Source: JAPXRI01 sp033813635
Lineage (GTDB): Bacteria > Bacillota > Clostridia > Oscillospirales > QAMX01
Direction: 5' to 3'
NCBI GenBank assembly: GCA_033813635.1
Contig: JAPXRI010000001.1
Location: 186,001 to 250,000, forward strand
Length of the DNA: 64,000 nt
Shown here: piece after piece, positions 57,154-64,000 of the stretch
Layout: every line of letters starts with the position of its first letter
How positions within the stretch are numbered: position 1 is the stretch's first letter
Notes under the pieces: generated by a model
The model's database searches: none
What the model was told of the DNA's origin: nothing
Seen by the model: only the letters and a program-made list of their open reading frames with translations
Position numbers and translations under genes: made by a program

Positions 57154-58188
57154 ATGAGGGATTACCCGTACCCTTATCCATGGAAAGAGCTTCCCGGAAC
57201 GGCGGAAGAAACGCGATTTCTTAGCTGGCGCCTTTCCGAAATGTCCGTCCGGGAACGGTATCTGCTGGAGGGCGCCTCCCAGCTTCAATCCATCGACATC
57301 GCAGCGGACCTGATCAATCTGACGGAGCAGCTCGACAGCTTTTCGCTCTGCCTTGGCGCGACGGATGATGCCGCACTCGGCGCTTACGCCGCCCGCTATC
57401 GGGAAAGAGTTCCCGAAAAGCGGATACCTCTTCTCAATACGGCGCGCTGGGGACGCGACCTGCGTGAGCGGTATGGCGGGGTTTTTACATCGGGCGGCTT
57501 CGTGGAACAGACCTCTCCTCTCCGGCAGATCTACGCCGCCGGAGATTCTCTCGGCAGGCTGACGGTCGGAGACGCGGCCATGCGGCTGAAGGTTGCGTCC
57601 GCTCACTGTCCGGACGGCGTGTGGCTCATGCTCCCCGACCACGAACCCGTCACCGGCGAGCCGGACGAGCTGGCCGCCGCGCGGGGTGAGCTCGGCGTGA
57701 CAGGATGGGCCGGCGCGGTTTTGCTGGAGGCGAAATGCTGTCTCTGGAATATTATGAACCCCGCGAGCCAGTACGCGACCCTTGAACAGCTCATTGACGC
57801 CGGTAACAACCTCGGTTATGTGCTGGAGGAACAGGGGCAGGGAATGCCCTGCTTCGACGAATATTTCCGGGCGGCGATGGAACTGGAAGGCTGCACCCGG
57901 CTCGACGAGGCGCTGGACATTTCCCAAAATCTTAATTGCTATGACTTCATTCCCGCAGAGGAATATTGGGAAAGGTTCGGGCGACGGCTTGCCGGGCGGT
58001 CGGGAATCGTCGATCCTGACAGCGCCGCGGCTCCGTACTTCGACTATGCCGGATACTGCAAGTCCGAGATCGAACGGCTTGGACTCAAGCGCTACGCGGA
58101 CGGGTATATTGCCCGGAACGACCAAGCGTTCATCCATGAATTCAGCGAGCCTTCCCCACAGGAACAGAGTTTGAGCCTGAGCCTGTGA
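57154..58188 (+). CDS. ArdA-like antirestriction protein, copy 4
   Basis: 344 residues from MRDYPYPYPWKELPGTAEET, with GAGGTG upstream; the longer frame to 56968 overlaps the previous gene without support. Shared blocks: DIAADLINLTEQLDSFSLCL, WGRDLRERYGGVFTSGGFVE, and CYDFIPAEEYWERFGRRLAG near the end. Compared with copies 1 and 3 the sequence is well diverged, so the copies are old duplicates, not recent ones. Confidence 0.6.
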   Translation: MRDYPYPYPWKELPGTAEETRFLSWRLSEMSVRERYLLEGASQLQSIDIAADLINLTEQLDSFSLCLGATDDAALGAYAARYRERVPEKRIPLLNTARWGRDLRERYGGVFTSGGFVEQTSPLRQIYAAGDSLGRLTVGDAAMRLKVASAHCPDGVWLMLPDHEPVTGEPDELAAARGELGVTGWAGAVLLEAKCCLWNIMNPASQYATLEQLIDAGNNLGYVLEEQGQGMPCFDEYFRAAMELEGCTRLDEALDISQNLNCYDFIPAEEYWERFGRRLAGRSGIVDPDSAAAPYFDYAGYCKSEIERLGLKRYADGYIARNDQAFIHEFSEPSPQEQSLSLSL

Positions 58189-58202
58189 AGGAGGCTGGCG
58201 AC

Positions 58203-58529
58203 ATGAGTAAGATATTTTCTCTCGTCGGTCTGGAAACCAACACCGGCATCCGGGATATCGGGATCATGGGCGGCATACCGGAACTGGAGGACATCCAGAA
58301 CTCCAAGGTGTACCGGGAGCTGGTGGAGGACTGCGGCGAATCGGAATACATCGCCGTCGTTGTCAAGTCCTTCCGTTATGGGCAGGGCCCACCCGAGCCC
58401 GCCTCCTCGGAAGACCTGAGCTGGATCGGGATGCATCCTGAGATTGTGAAAAACGGCGACGCGGCGGAGCTTCAGACCTCACGCTTTGCCATCCTTTATC
58501 CCGACCAAGGGATGCAGATGAATATGTAG
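58203..58529 (+). CDS. Conserved-looking element protein, unknown function
   Basis: 108 residues from MSKIFSLVGLETNTGIRDIG after GAAGGAGG. It is compact, acidic and without membrane or signal segments. It contains VYRELVEDCGESEYIAVVVK and ends QGMQMNM. I recognise no domain. It is the last gene of the coupled run that began at 52225, and a terminator overlaps its stop. Confidence 0.55.
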   Translation: MSKIFSLVGLETNTGIRDIGIMGGIPELEDIQNSKVYRELVEDCGESEYIAVVVKSFRYGQGPPEPASSEDLSWIGMHPEIVKNGDAAELQTSRFAILYPDQGMQMNM

Positions 58530-58566
58530 CGCCTTCTGATTTCAAAAGAATCGGAAGGCGCTTTTT
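58529..58566 (+). terminator. Intrinsic terminator ending the ArdA-like operon
   Basis: GCGCCTTC...GAAGGCGC, extended by GATT/AATC, then T5. Confidence 0.82.
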
Positions 58567-58627
58567 GCGTTTCAGGGGAAAAATGGTCCATCGTCAAATC
58601 AACACACAACCGTATACGGAAAATGAG

Positions 58628-58662
58628 AGGCGCTGTCTTTGAAAAAAGGCGGCGCCTTTTTT
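58628..58662 (+). terminator. Second intrinsic terminator before the Cys-rich small protein
   Basis: AGGCGC...GCGCCT with CTTT/AAAG pairs in the inner stem, followed by T6. Two terminators within 130 bases insulate the dam unit from the upstream operon, or attenuate it. Confidence 0.68.
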
Positions 58663-58686
58663 GTTTTTCCGGGAAAGGAACGCGCC

Positions 58687-58890
58687 ATGCGCCAGGAAAC
58701 CAAAGCAGAAGAAAAAACAGGGGCCGGAGCGACCGGCCCTCCGAAAAAATACACCGTACTTTCTCCGCGGGATCTTTCCCGCTGTGATGGCTGTCCGTAT
58801 CCACGCGTCGGCTTTATCTGCTGGAGTCCGGACGGCACCTGCATGAAAACCGACATGGACAGATTCAGCCGCGGCCGGAAAGGCAGGTGA
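58687..58890 (+). CDS. Small cysteine-containing element protein
   Basis: 67 residues from MRQETKAEEKTGAGATGPPK, with GGGAAAGGA 8 bases upstream. The core RCDGCPYPRVGFICWSPDGTC has four cysteines (C-x2-C, then C, C) that could bind a metal. The remainder is basic and Pro/Gly-rich. No family is recognised. It ends 4 bases before the methylase gene, so the two are probably expressed together. Confidence 0.55.
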   Translation: MRQETKAEEKTGAGATGPPKKYTVLSPRDLSRCDGCPYPRVGFICWSPDGTCMKTDMDRFSRGRKGR

Positions 58891-58894
58891 CGCG

Positions 58895-59821
58895 ATGAAC
58901 AGCATCATCAGCTGGGTGGGCGGCAAGAAAGCGCTGCGGGATCTCATCTATCAGAAAATGCCGAAGGAGTTCGGACGGTATATCGAAGTCTTCGGCGGCG
59001 GAGGTTGGGTGCTGTTCGGACGAACACCCGACGTCGCCATGGAGGTCTACAACGACTTCAATTCCGACCTTGCCAACCTGTTCCGCTGCGTCCGCGACCA
59101 GCCGATGGCGTTCCTGAAGGAGTTGGGTTTCCTGCCGCTGAACGGCCGGGATGAATTCTTTGTATTGAGAAAATTTCTGGAGCAGGAGGAATTTACCGAC
59201 GCGTTTATGCGCCAGGAGCTGGAGCTTGCTCAGCGGGAGCTGACACCCGTCCAGTTTGAAGAAATCAGAGCCATTCTTTTGGAGAAAGCCCAGCTGTACG
59301 ATATCCGGCGCGCCGCCGCCTTTTTCAAGGTGATCCGCTACAGCTACGGAAGCGGCTGCACCAGTTATGGCTGTCAGCCTTTCGATATCCGCAAGACCTT
59401 CGATCTCATTTGGCAGGGCAGCCGGAGGCTAAAAGATACGGTCATAGAGAACAAGGATTTTGAAGAACTCATCAAGCAGTACGACCGTGAAAACGCTTTT
59501 ATCTACTGCGACCCGCCGTACTATCTGACGGAAGGCCACTACGCCGTGGAATTCCGCAGAGAGGATCACTTCCGTCTGCGGGATACCCTGAAAAACTGCC
59601 AAGGCAAATTTTTAGTCAGCTACAACGACTGCGAATTCATCCGAGAGCTGTACCAGGATTTCCGGATCGAAACGGTCAGCCGCCTGAACAATTTGGCACA
59701 GCGGTACGACAGCGGCTGCGAGTACGCCGAAGTCCTGATCTCCAACTACGACACCGGCGAACGCCTGCGGGATATGCCGGTCCAGCTGGGGCTTTTCGAT
59801 ACCGCCGGGCTCACCGCGTGA
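58895..59821 (+). CDS. DNA adenine methylase (Dam/D12 class)
   Basis: 308 residues with the D12-class order: ISWVGGKKALRDLIYQKMP and YIEVFGGGGWVLFG (SAM binding), EVYNDFNSDLANLFRCVRD, and the catalytic DPPYYL in AFIYCDPPYYLTEGHYA. It transfers a methyl group to N6 of adenine. No restriction endonuclease gene is next to it, so it is an orphan methylase, as is usual on conjugative elements and phages, where it can protect the element's DNA from host restriction. Its target site cannot be read from sequence. Confidence 0.9.
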   Translation: MNSIISWVGGKKALRDLIYQKMPKEFGRYIEVFGGGGWVLFGRTPDVAMEVYNDFNSDLANLFRCVRDQPMAFLKELGFLPLNGRDEFFVLRKFLEQEEFTDAFMRQELELAQRELTPVQFEEIRAILLEKAQLYDIRRAAAFFKVIRYSYGSGCTSYGCQPFDIRKTFDLIWQGSRRLKDTVIENKDFEELIKQYDRENAFIYCDPPYYLTEGHYAVEFRREDHFRLRDTLKNCQGKFLVSYNDCEFIRELYQDFRIETVSRLNNLAQRYDSGCEYAEVLISNYDTGERLRDMPVQLGLFDTAGLTA

Positions 59822-59855
59822 AATCAGATCAAATAAATTTTAGGAGGAAACCAAT

Positions 59856-60305
59856 ATGAAGATTTTGAAAGTGTCCGCAAGCGTGGACAAGGAATGCCGC
59901 CTGGTTCTGCCCATGGAGTCCGTGAAGCTCGAAGGGTTCCGACCCGGCGACGAGGTGTCCGCGCTCCTGGCTGTCCCGGAGGATGGAGAATTCCCCGGCC
60001 TGATGATGCTGGCCGCGCCGAAGGATTCGGCCATGTCTTTCTTTACACAGGACTGCGGCGGCGATGAGGACGGAGAAAGTGCTGAGGAAGCGGACGATTT
60101 CGCCCTGCCGCACGATCTCCTGCGGGCCGCGGGCATCCCCATCGACGGGGATCTGGACGTCACCTGCGTCCCCGGCACTATTATCATCCGGGAATCGGAC
60201 GTACTCGACCGCCTGCCGGACGGTCTCCGGGAGATATTCCGGTCCTTCGGCATCCATCCCGACACCGTGCGGGAGGTTATGAAAAAGGAGGGTTACTTCG
60301 CATGA
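59856..60305 (+). CDS. Acidic AbrB-like element protein
   Basis: 149 residues with a strong TAGGAGGAAACC site. The N-terminus MKILKVSASVDKECRLVLPM and a later part ALPHDLLRAAGIPIDGDLDV-TC resemble the looped-hinge strands of AbrB/SpoVT proteins, once near each end of an acidic linker. Overlaps the next gene by 4 bases (ATGA), and that gene is a clear AbrB-type protein, so they may form a pair. The family call is tentative. Confidence 0.5.
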   Translation: MKILKVSASVDKECRLVLPMESVKLEGFRPGDEVSALLAVPEDGEFPGLMMLAAPKDSAMSFFTQDCGGDEDGESAEEADDFALPHDLLRAAGIPIDGDLDVTCVPGTIIIRESDVLDRLPDGLREIFRSFGIHPDTVREVMKKEGYFA

Positions 60306-60598
60306 AAGCAAAGCAGATGTATAAGGTCGTGGACGGCAAGGGCCGTGTCCTCATTCCAAGAGAGCTCCGCGCCGCGTCCGGTATGGATTACGGCGACATC
60401 GTCCGGCTTGGCGTCAGCCAGGGAGCCGTCAACGTGAAAAAGGTGGATCTCATCGAGGTTGGCGACCAGTCTCCGGAGGCGGTGGAAGCCTTCATCTACG
60501 CCGCGATCCGGGACATGCCGGAGGAAAAAAAGATCGCCATAGCCGCGAAGCTGCTGGAACAGCTTCAGGGCGGGAAGGAGCCGCTTCGTGTCAACTGA
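60302..60598 (+). CDS. AbrB/SpoVT-type DNA-binding protein
   Basis: 98 residues. The first about 45 residues, YKVVDGKGRVLIPRELRAAS-GMDYGDIVRLGV, are a complete SpoVT-AbrB looped-hinge DNA-binding domain (GRVLIPRELR is the diagnostic strand-loop). The C-terminal half is helical and could dimerise. Probably regulates genes of the element. It overlaps both neighbours. Confidence 0.82.
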   Translation: MKAKQMYKVVDGKGRVLIPRELRAASGMDYGDIVRLGVSQGAVNVKKVDLIEVGDQSPEAVEAFIYAAIRDMPEEKKIAIAAKLLEQLQGGKEPLRVN

Positions 60599-61163
60599 AA
60601 AATTGCGGTACGGGTCCGAGGACTGCGTCCGGACCGGAACCGGCATGTTTATCGCCGGTTTCGTGGCCGTCATCGATCCGGATGCTCTGCCGGAAGACCA
60701 GCGCGGCGTCCGCCAGCTCCTGTTCTGCGAAGGCGGGGCAGGCAGCTTCCCAAACGCGGCCGACGACGCCGTGCGCGCCGTGTCCCTCTCAAACGGAGAA
60801 TGCGTCATCAGAAAGCGCGGTGAGCTTCTCGGCCTGTTAAAGCCCGAACTGCTTCCCGACCGCGCGCGGCTCCAGCTCTCGCAGATTCGTCCTCTGGATT
60901 CGGAGATTCCGAAGAAACCGGAGTTTTTCGGCTACTGCTTCCTGCCGGACGGCTGGTATTCTTCCGGCGTCCCGCTTGCAAACGATCTTGAGGTTCGGGA
61001 GTACATCGACGTCCAGAGCCGCTACCAGCACCGCCTCATGATCTGTGATCGGGAGGATTGCTGCGTTTTTGAAATGCAGGATGGCAAGCTCATTTTTCCG
61101 ACGAGGGAAGCTCTGGATACACAGCGTCCGGAGTCGGACAGCGGCATGGAACTGAAATTATGA
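60588..61163 (+). CDS. Element protein of unknown function
   Basis: 191 residues. GTG start inside the end of the AbrB gene, 9 bases after AAGGAG. It has MFIAGFVAVIDPDALPEDQR, FFGYCFLPDGWYSSGVPLAN and a C-terminal DREDCCVFEMQDGKLIFPTR. There is no signal peptide or membrane segment. I recognise no family. It is the last gene before the surface protein. Confidence 0.55.
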   Translation: MSTEKLRYGSEDCVRTGTGMFIAGFVAVIDPDALPEDQRGVRQLLFCEGGAGSFPNAADDAVRAVSLSNGECVIRKRGELLGLLKPELLPDRARLQLSQIRPLDSEIPKKPEFFGYCFLPDGWYSSGVPLANDLEVREYIDVQSRYQHRLMICDREDCCVFEMQDGKLIFPTREALDTQRPESDSGMELKL

Positions 61164-61178
61164 ACCATACCTGGACGT

Positions 61179-61211
61179 AAGGCCGGGATCGGCGGCGCTG
61201 ATTCCGGCCTT
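61179..61211 (+). terminator. Hairpin between the unknown gene and the surface protein
   Basis: AAGGCCGG / CCGGCCTT stem with a 17-base loop; only TCGTCGTATT follows, not a proper T run. A weak terminator or a plain inverted repeat. Confidence 0.35.
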
Positions 61212-61244
61212 CGTCGTATTCAAATTTGAAATTGAAAGAGAGGA

Positions 61245-64000
61245 ATGAAAAAGCGTATGAACCTGAAAGGCAAAAAGAAGGGCGTCCTGCTTCTGGTTCT
61301 CCTGCTGGTTCTTCTGGTATGCGGCGGCATTTACACGGGCTACCGTCTACACCCGGAGAGCTTCGTCGGGAAAAACGACATCATCACCCGCGGGGAATTT
61401 GCCGCGGATCTGGCGAAGGAGCTGAAGCTGGACACGGGAAGCGCGGTGAAGGACCCGCCTACCTTCTCCGACATTGACGGGCATTGGGCGGAAAAGTACA
61501 TTGAGGCACTCGTCAACGCCGGAATCATCGATCCCGCAGATTACCCGGACGGCTTCAAACCGGACGAACCGATCACCCGCGCCGAGATTATCAAAATGCT
61601 GGTGCGGGTAAAGGGCCAGGACGATGAAGCAAAAAACACCCAGGGGCACAGCGGTTATGACGACCAGTCGGATATCCCGGATGATGACAAGGGCTATGCC
61701 ATCGTCGGAAAAGAAGACGGGATCATCGGGGATACCGGCGACGGCAAGCTCCACCCCAACGATCCGGTGACCAAGGGCGAGGCCGACGATATGACCGGCA
61801 AGGCCGATCCGAAGCCTGTCACGCCAACACCATCGTCCCCGGCGTCTGATACCCCGACCCCAAGTAATCCGGAACAGCCGACACCGACCCCCAGTGAGCC
61901 GGAGAAGCCAACACCAGCACCGACCCCGACACCAACTCCCGGAGGCTCGGATTCCGGTGATTCCGGTGGCTCCTATTATTACCCGGACGCGCAGGTACGG
62001 TTCGAGCTGCCGGAAACTGCCCATACCGATACCGAGATCAAGGTCATGCCGGTATGGAAATACACACAGAGCTTTGCGTGGTCGCTGACCAAAACCGCCG
62101 CGGACGGCTCCAAACAGCCGGTGGAGCTTACTGACGCCGTCACCGGAAGCCTTGGGCTGGAGGGCGGTACTATTCAATTTAAAGAGGACGGCGTCTATAC
62201 CCTGACCGCGACGGCGAAAAACGTCAGAGGAAAAGAAACAACGCTGTCCAAAACCGTGACCGTATACCCGGTGCTTGACCTGACCTTTGACCTGCCGGAA
62301 ACGACCCACACGGACAAATCCGTCACGCTGGCTTACGCTCCGGCATCGCTCTACGGCCACGACATCGTCTGGACGGCGGAAAAGGACGGCGAATCCGCCC
62401 AGCTCACCGACATTCTGGATGGCACGTTGGGCAGCGAGGGCGGTACCTTCGCTTTCAAGAGCAAGGGCAGCTATACCCTGACTGCCGCCGTTACCGACGA
62501 AACCGGCCGCGTCTTTACGCATACGGAAAGCACGAAGGTCTATCCTGTCGCGGGTATTGCGTTCACGCTCCCGGAAACGTCCCACACCGACACCGCGGTG
62601 GATGTTGCCGCCACGCTGACGAACGCGGACGGCATGTCCGTGGTGTGGAGCCTAAAAAAGAACGGCGAGCCCGCGGCGCTGTCCGACGAGCTGGATGGCG
62701 CCCTTACCGACTCGGGCGGTAGTATCCGCTTCAAGGACAAGGGCGTATACCGACTCACCGGAACACTGACCGATGAAACCGGCAGAACCTTTGAAGCCTC
62801 GCAGACCGTCACTGTCTACCCAATCGGCTCCGTGGGCTTCTACCTGCCGGAGATCGCGCACACAGATACCGACATTCAGGTGAAAGCGACCTTCCAAAAC
62901 GTCGGGACCGCCGAAATCCAGTGGTCGCTGACCAAAGACGGCAAGGCTGCGGTCCTTTCCGATTATGTGGAGGGCAAGCTCACGGATACCGACAGCACTG
63001 TCCGCTTTAAGGAAAAGGGCGAATATGTGCTGAAAGCAGCCTTCACTGATCCCGCGGGCAGAACCTACAGCTATTCCGCGCCCATCAAGGTCTATCCCAT
63101 CCCCGACATCACCTACAAGCTGCCGGAAACCGCCCACACTGACACCACCGTCACCGTAACGCCGGAATCCAGTGAGCTTGGAAGCCTGAAGGTGGAATGG
63201 CTCCTCGAAAACGGCTTCGGCTTTCAGGACTGGTTTACCTACGTCGACGGGGCGCTGGACAACAGCGGCGGCACCATCCGATTCAAGCACGCCGGCACCT
63301 ATGAGCTTATTGCCCGGATCACGGATGAAACGGGCCGCGTGTTCCTGTATGAAAACGGCGGGAAGATCGAAGTCCTGCCGGTGCTGGATATTTCCTTCGA
63401 GCTTCCGGCAGCGACCCATACCGACCGGACCGTCGACCTGCGCACCCGCGGCAACAACAATGTGCTTCCGGTGGAATGGTCGCTCACCAAAGACGGCAAG
63501 CAAGTGGATCTCACCGACGCGCTGGAGGGCAGCCTGAACGCCTACGGCGGCAAAATCCTGTTCAAGGACGTTGGAAACTATACTCTGACCGCCTCCATGA
63601 CAGACGCTCTGGGACGGGTGTTCTCCTACAGCGCCTCTACCATCGTCTATCCCGTTCCGACCGTCACGCTGAACACGCCGCAGACCTGGTACGCCGGAGA
63701 AGCCGGAACGGTCAGCGTCAGCGGCACAGATCTGGAGAGTCTCACCGCCGACTGGACGGTTATTCAGGGCGACGGCGGTGCGGAACCTTATGCGATCTAT
63801 GCCTCCGGAACCCTGGCCAAAGAGGGCGGCACGATCACCTTCCCGGCGAAAGGCCGGTATCAGCTGATCCTGACTCTGACGGACCCCGCGGGCCGTACCT
63901 TTATAAACAGCCAGAGCTTCACCGTGTACCCCATTCCTTCCTTGAGCATCGGCATCCCGGCACTGACCTACAGCGGCGACGCCATCGCGGTCACCACCTC
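61245..64000 (+). CDS. Large SLH-domain surface protein with Ig-like tandem repeats (partial)
   Basis: At least 918 codons, open to the window's right edge. Lys-rich start and a membrane/signal segment (GVLLLVLLLVLLVCGGIYTG, about 13-32). Then SLH-like repeats (FSDIDGHWAEKYIEALVNAG and ITRAEIIKML, then HPNDPVTKGEADDM), a Pro/Thr linker (PTPSEPEKPTPAPTPTPTP), and at least eight repeats of 91-95 residues, most beginning near LPET-x-HTD and ending VYP. SLH domains hold proteins to the cell wall, and Ig-like repeats often form adhesive stalks. On a conjugative element it may act in cell contact. The ATG at 61245 is close to GAGAGG; 61257 is an alternative. Confidence 0.82.
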   Translation, partial: MKKRMNLKGKKKGVLLLVLLLVLLVCGGIYTGYRLHPESFVGKNDIITRGEFAADLAKELKLDTGSAVKDPPTFSDIDGHWAEKYIEALVNAGIIDPADYPDGFKPDEPITRAEIIKMLVRVKGQDDEAKNTQGHSGYDDQSDIPDDDKGYAIVGKEDGIIGDTGDGKLHPNDPVTKGEADDMTGKADPKPVTPTPSSPASDTPTPSNPEQPTPTPSEPEKPTPAPTPTPTPGGSDSGDSGGSYYYPDAQVRFELPETAHTDTEIKVMPVWKYTQSFAWSLTKTAADGSKQPVELTDAVTGSLGLEGGTIQFKEDGVYTLTATAKNVRGKETTLSKTVTVYPVLDLTFDLPETTHTDKSVTLAYAPASLYGHDIVWTAEKDGESAQLTDILDGTLGSEGGTFAFKSKGSYTLTAAVTDETGRVFTHTESTKVYPVAGIAFTLPETSHTDTAVDVAATLTNADGMSVVWSLKKNGEPAALSDELDGALTDSGGSIRFKDKGVYRLTGTLTDETGRTFEASQTVTVYPIGSVGFYLPEIAHTDTDIQVKATFQNVGTAEIQWSLTKDGKAAVLSDYVEGKLTDTDSTVRFKEKGEYVLKAAFTDPAGRTYSYSAPIKVYPIPDITYKLPETAHTDTTVTVTPESSELGSLKVEWLLENGFGFQDWFTYVDGALDNSGGTIRFKHAGTYELIARITDETGRVFLYENGGKIEVLPVLDISFELPAATHTDRTVDLRTRGNNNVLPVEWSLTKDGKQVDLTDALEGSLNAYGGKILFKDVGNYTLTASMTDALGRVFSYSASTIVYPVPTVTLNTPQTWYAGEAGTVSVSGTDLESLTADWTVIQGDGGAEPYAIYASGTLAKEGGTITFPAKGRYQLILTLTDPAGRTFINSQSFTVYPIPSLSIGIPALTYSGDAIAVTT
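62007..64000 (+). repeat. Tandem Ig-like coding repeats, period 273-285 bases
   Basis: Repeat starts (LPET-like position): 62007, 62292, 62568, 62844, 63120, 63402, 63675, 63954. Each unit has LPET-HTD, a W-S-L-x-K strand, a GG-x-I/F-x-F-K turn (EGGTIQFK, EGGTFAFK, SGGSIRFK) and D-E-T-GR before VYP. The repeats are diverged at the DNA level. The seventh and eighth lack the HTD motif. Confidence 0.82.

Noticed and set aside
61347..63503. Long minus-strand frames (up to 412 codons) opposite the surface protein
   Set aside because: They mirror the repeats of the plus-strand gene; long antisense frames are expected from its codon use, and no start signals or motifs are present.
51931..64000. Placing an exact left attachment site and naming an integrative element
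   Set aside because: No integrase, relaxase or second repeat is visible in the window; tRNA adjacency and gene content only suggest an element.
1..64000. CRISPR arrays, insertion sequences, rRNA genes
   Set aside because: I saw no regularly spaced short repeats, no transposase and no rRNA sequence; the only coding repeats are the flagellin modules and the Ig-like units.

Overview
The window looks like chromosomal DNA from a motile, moderately GC-rich member of the Clostridia, possibly Oscillospirales-like. The flagellar set is Firmicutes-type: a FliY with CheC-like and SpoA domains, FlbD, a DUF6470 gene next to fliW and csrA, and sigma-28 promoters of the TAAA-N15/16-CGATAT type. Clostridial c-di-GMP-I riboswitches and a clostridial-style conjugative-element gene module point the same way. 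The species cannot be named from sequence alone.

Layout. (1) 1-1868, minus strand: the end of a Tad/Flp pilus locus (TadG-like partial, TadE, Flp pilin, TadV prepilin peptidase), preceded by a c-di-GMP-I riboswitch and a terminator. (2) 1905-4259, minus: a compact operon coding a secreted protein, an MNT nucleotidyltransferase, a cupin-HD-GYP phosphodiesterase and a HEPN protein, behind a second c-di-GMP-I riboswitch with an attenuator and a near-consensus promoter. (3) 4338-4982: a metallophosphoesterase. (4) 5093-39978, minus: about 35 kb of chemotaxis and flagellar genes. It runs from flgB, behind a third c-di-GMP-I riboswitch, through the basal body, motor, export and hook genes, fliA, the flgMNKL-DUF6470-fliW-csrA operon, two tandem flagellins, and an HD-GYP plus che cluster. 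(5) 40097-44901, plus: divergent fliD-fliS-fliT-like-motA-motB. (6) 44917-49036, plus: two tandem GH16-like proteins, a LysR regulator with palindromic operators, and purA. (7) 49100-51564, minus: a response-regulator remnant and a membrane pyrophosphatase. (8) 51680-51975: a tRNA-Ala gene behind a consensus promoter, with a broken copy of its 5' end upstream. (9) 52225-64000, plus: the accessory part of an apparent integrative/conjugative element, with several ArdA-like proteins, DUF4314 and LPD28-like proteins, a Dam-type methylase, AbrB-type regulators and a large SLH/Ig-like-repeat surface protein that runs off the window.

How the parts work together. One second messenger, c-di-GMP, appears to be read by RNA in front of three operons: flagella, Tad pili and the MNT/HD-GYP/HEPN operon. 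Two HD-GYP proteins that could degrade it are encoded in the same window. Flagellar order is then set by sigma-28 (FliA), its anti-sigma FlgM, and probably a FliW-CsrA-flagellin-leader loop.

Most unusual points: two genes (flhB and the metallophosphoesterase) appear to start at AUC codons in nearly the same ribosome-binding context; an HD-GYP gene sits between the two halves of an MNT/HEPN pair; and the central regions of the flagellins are built from shuffled modules.
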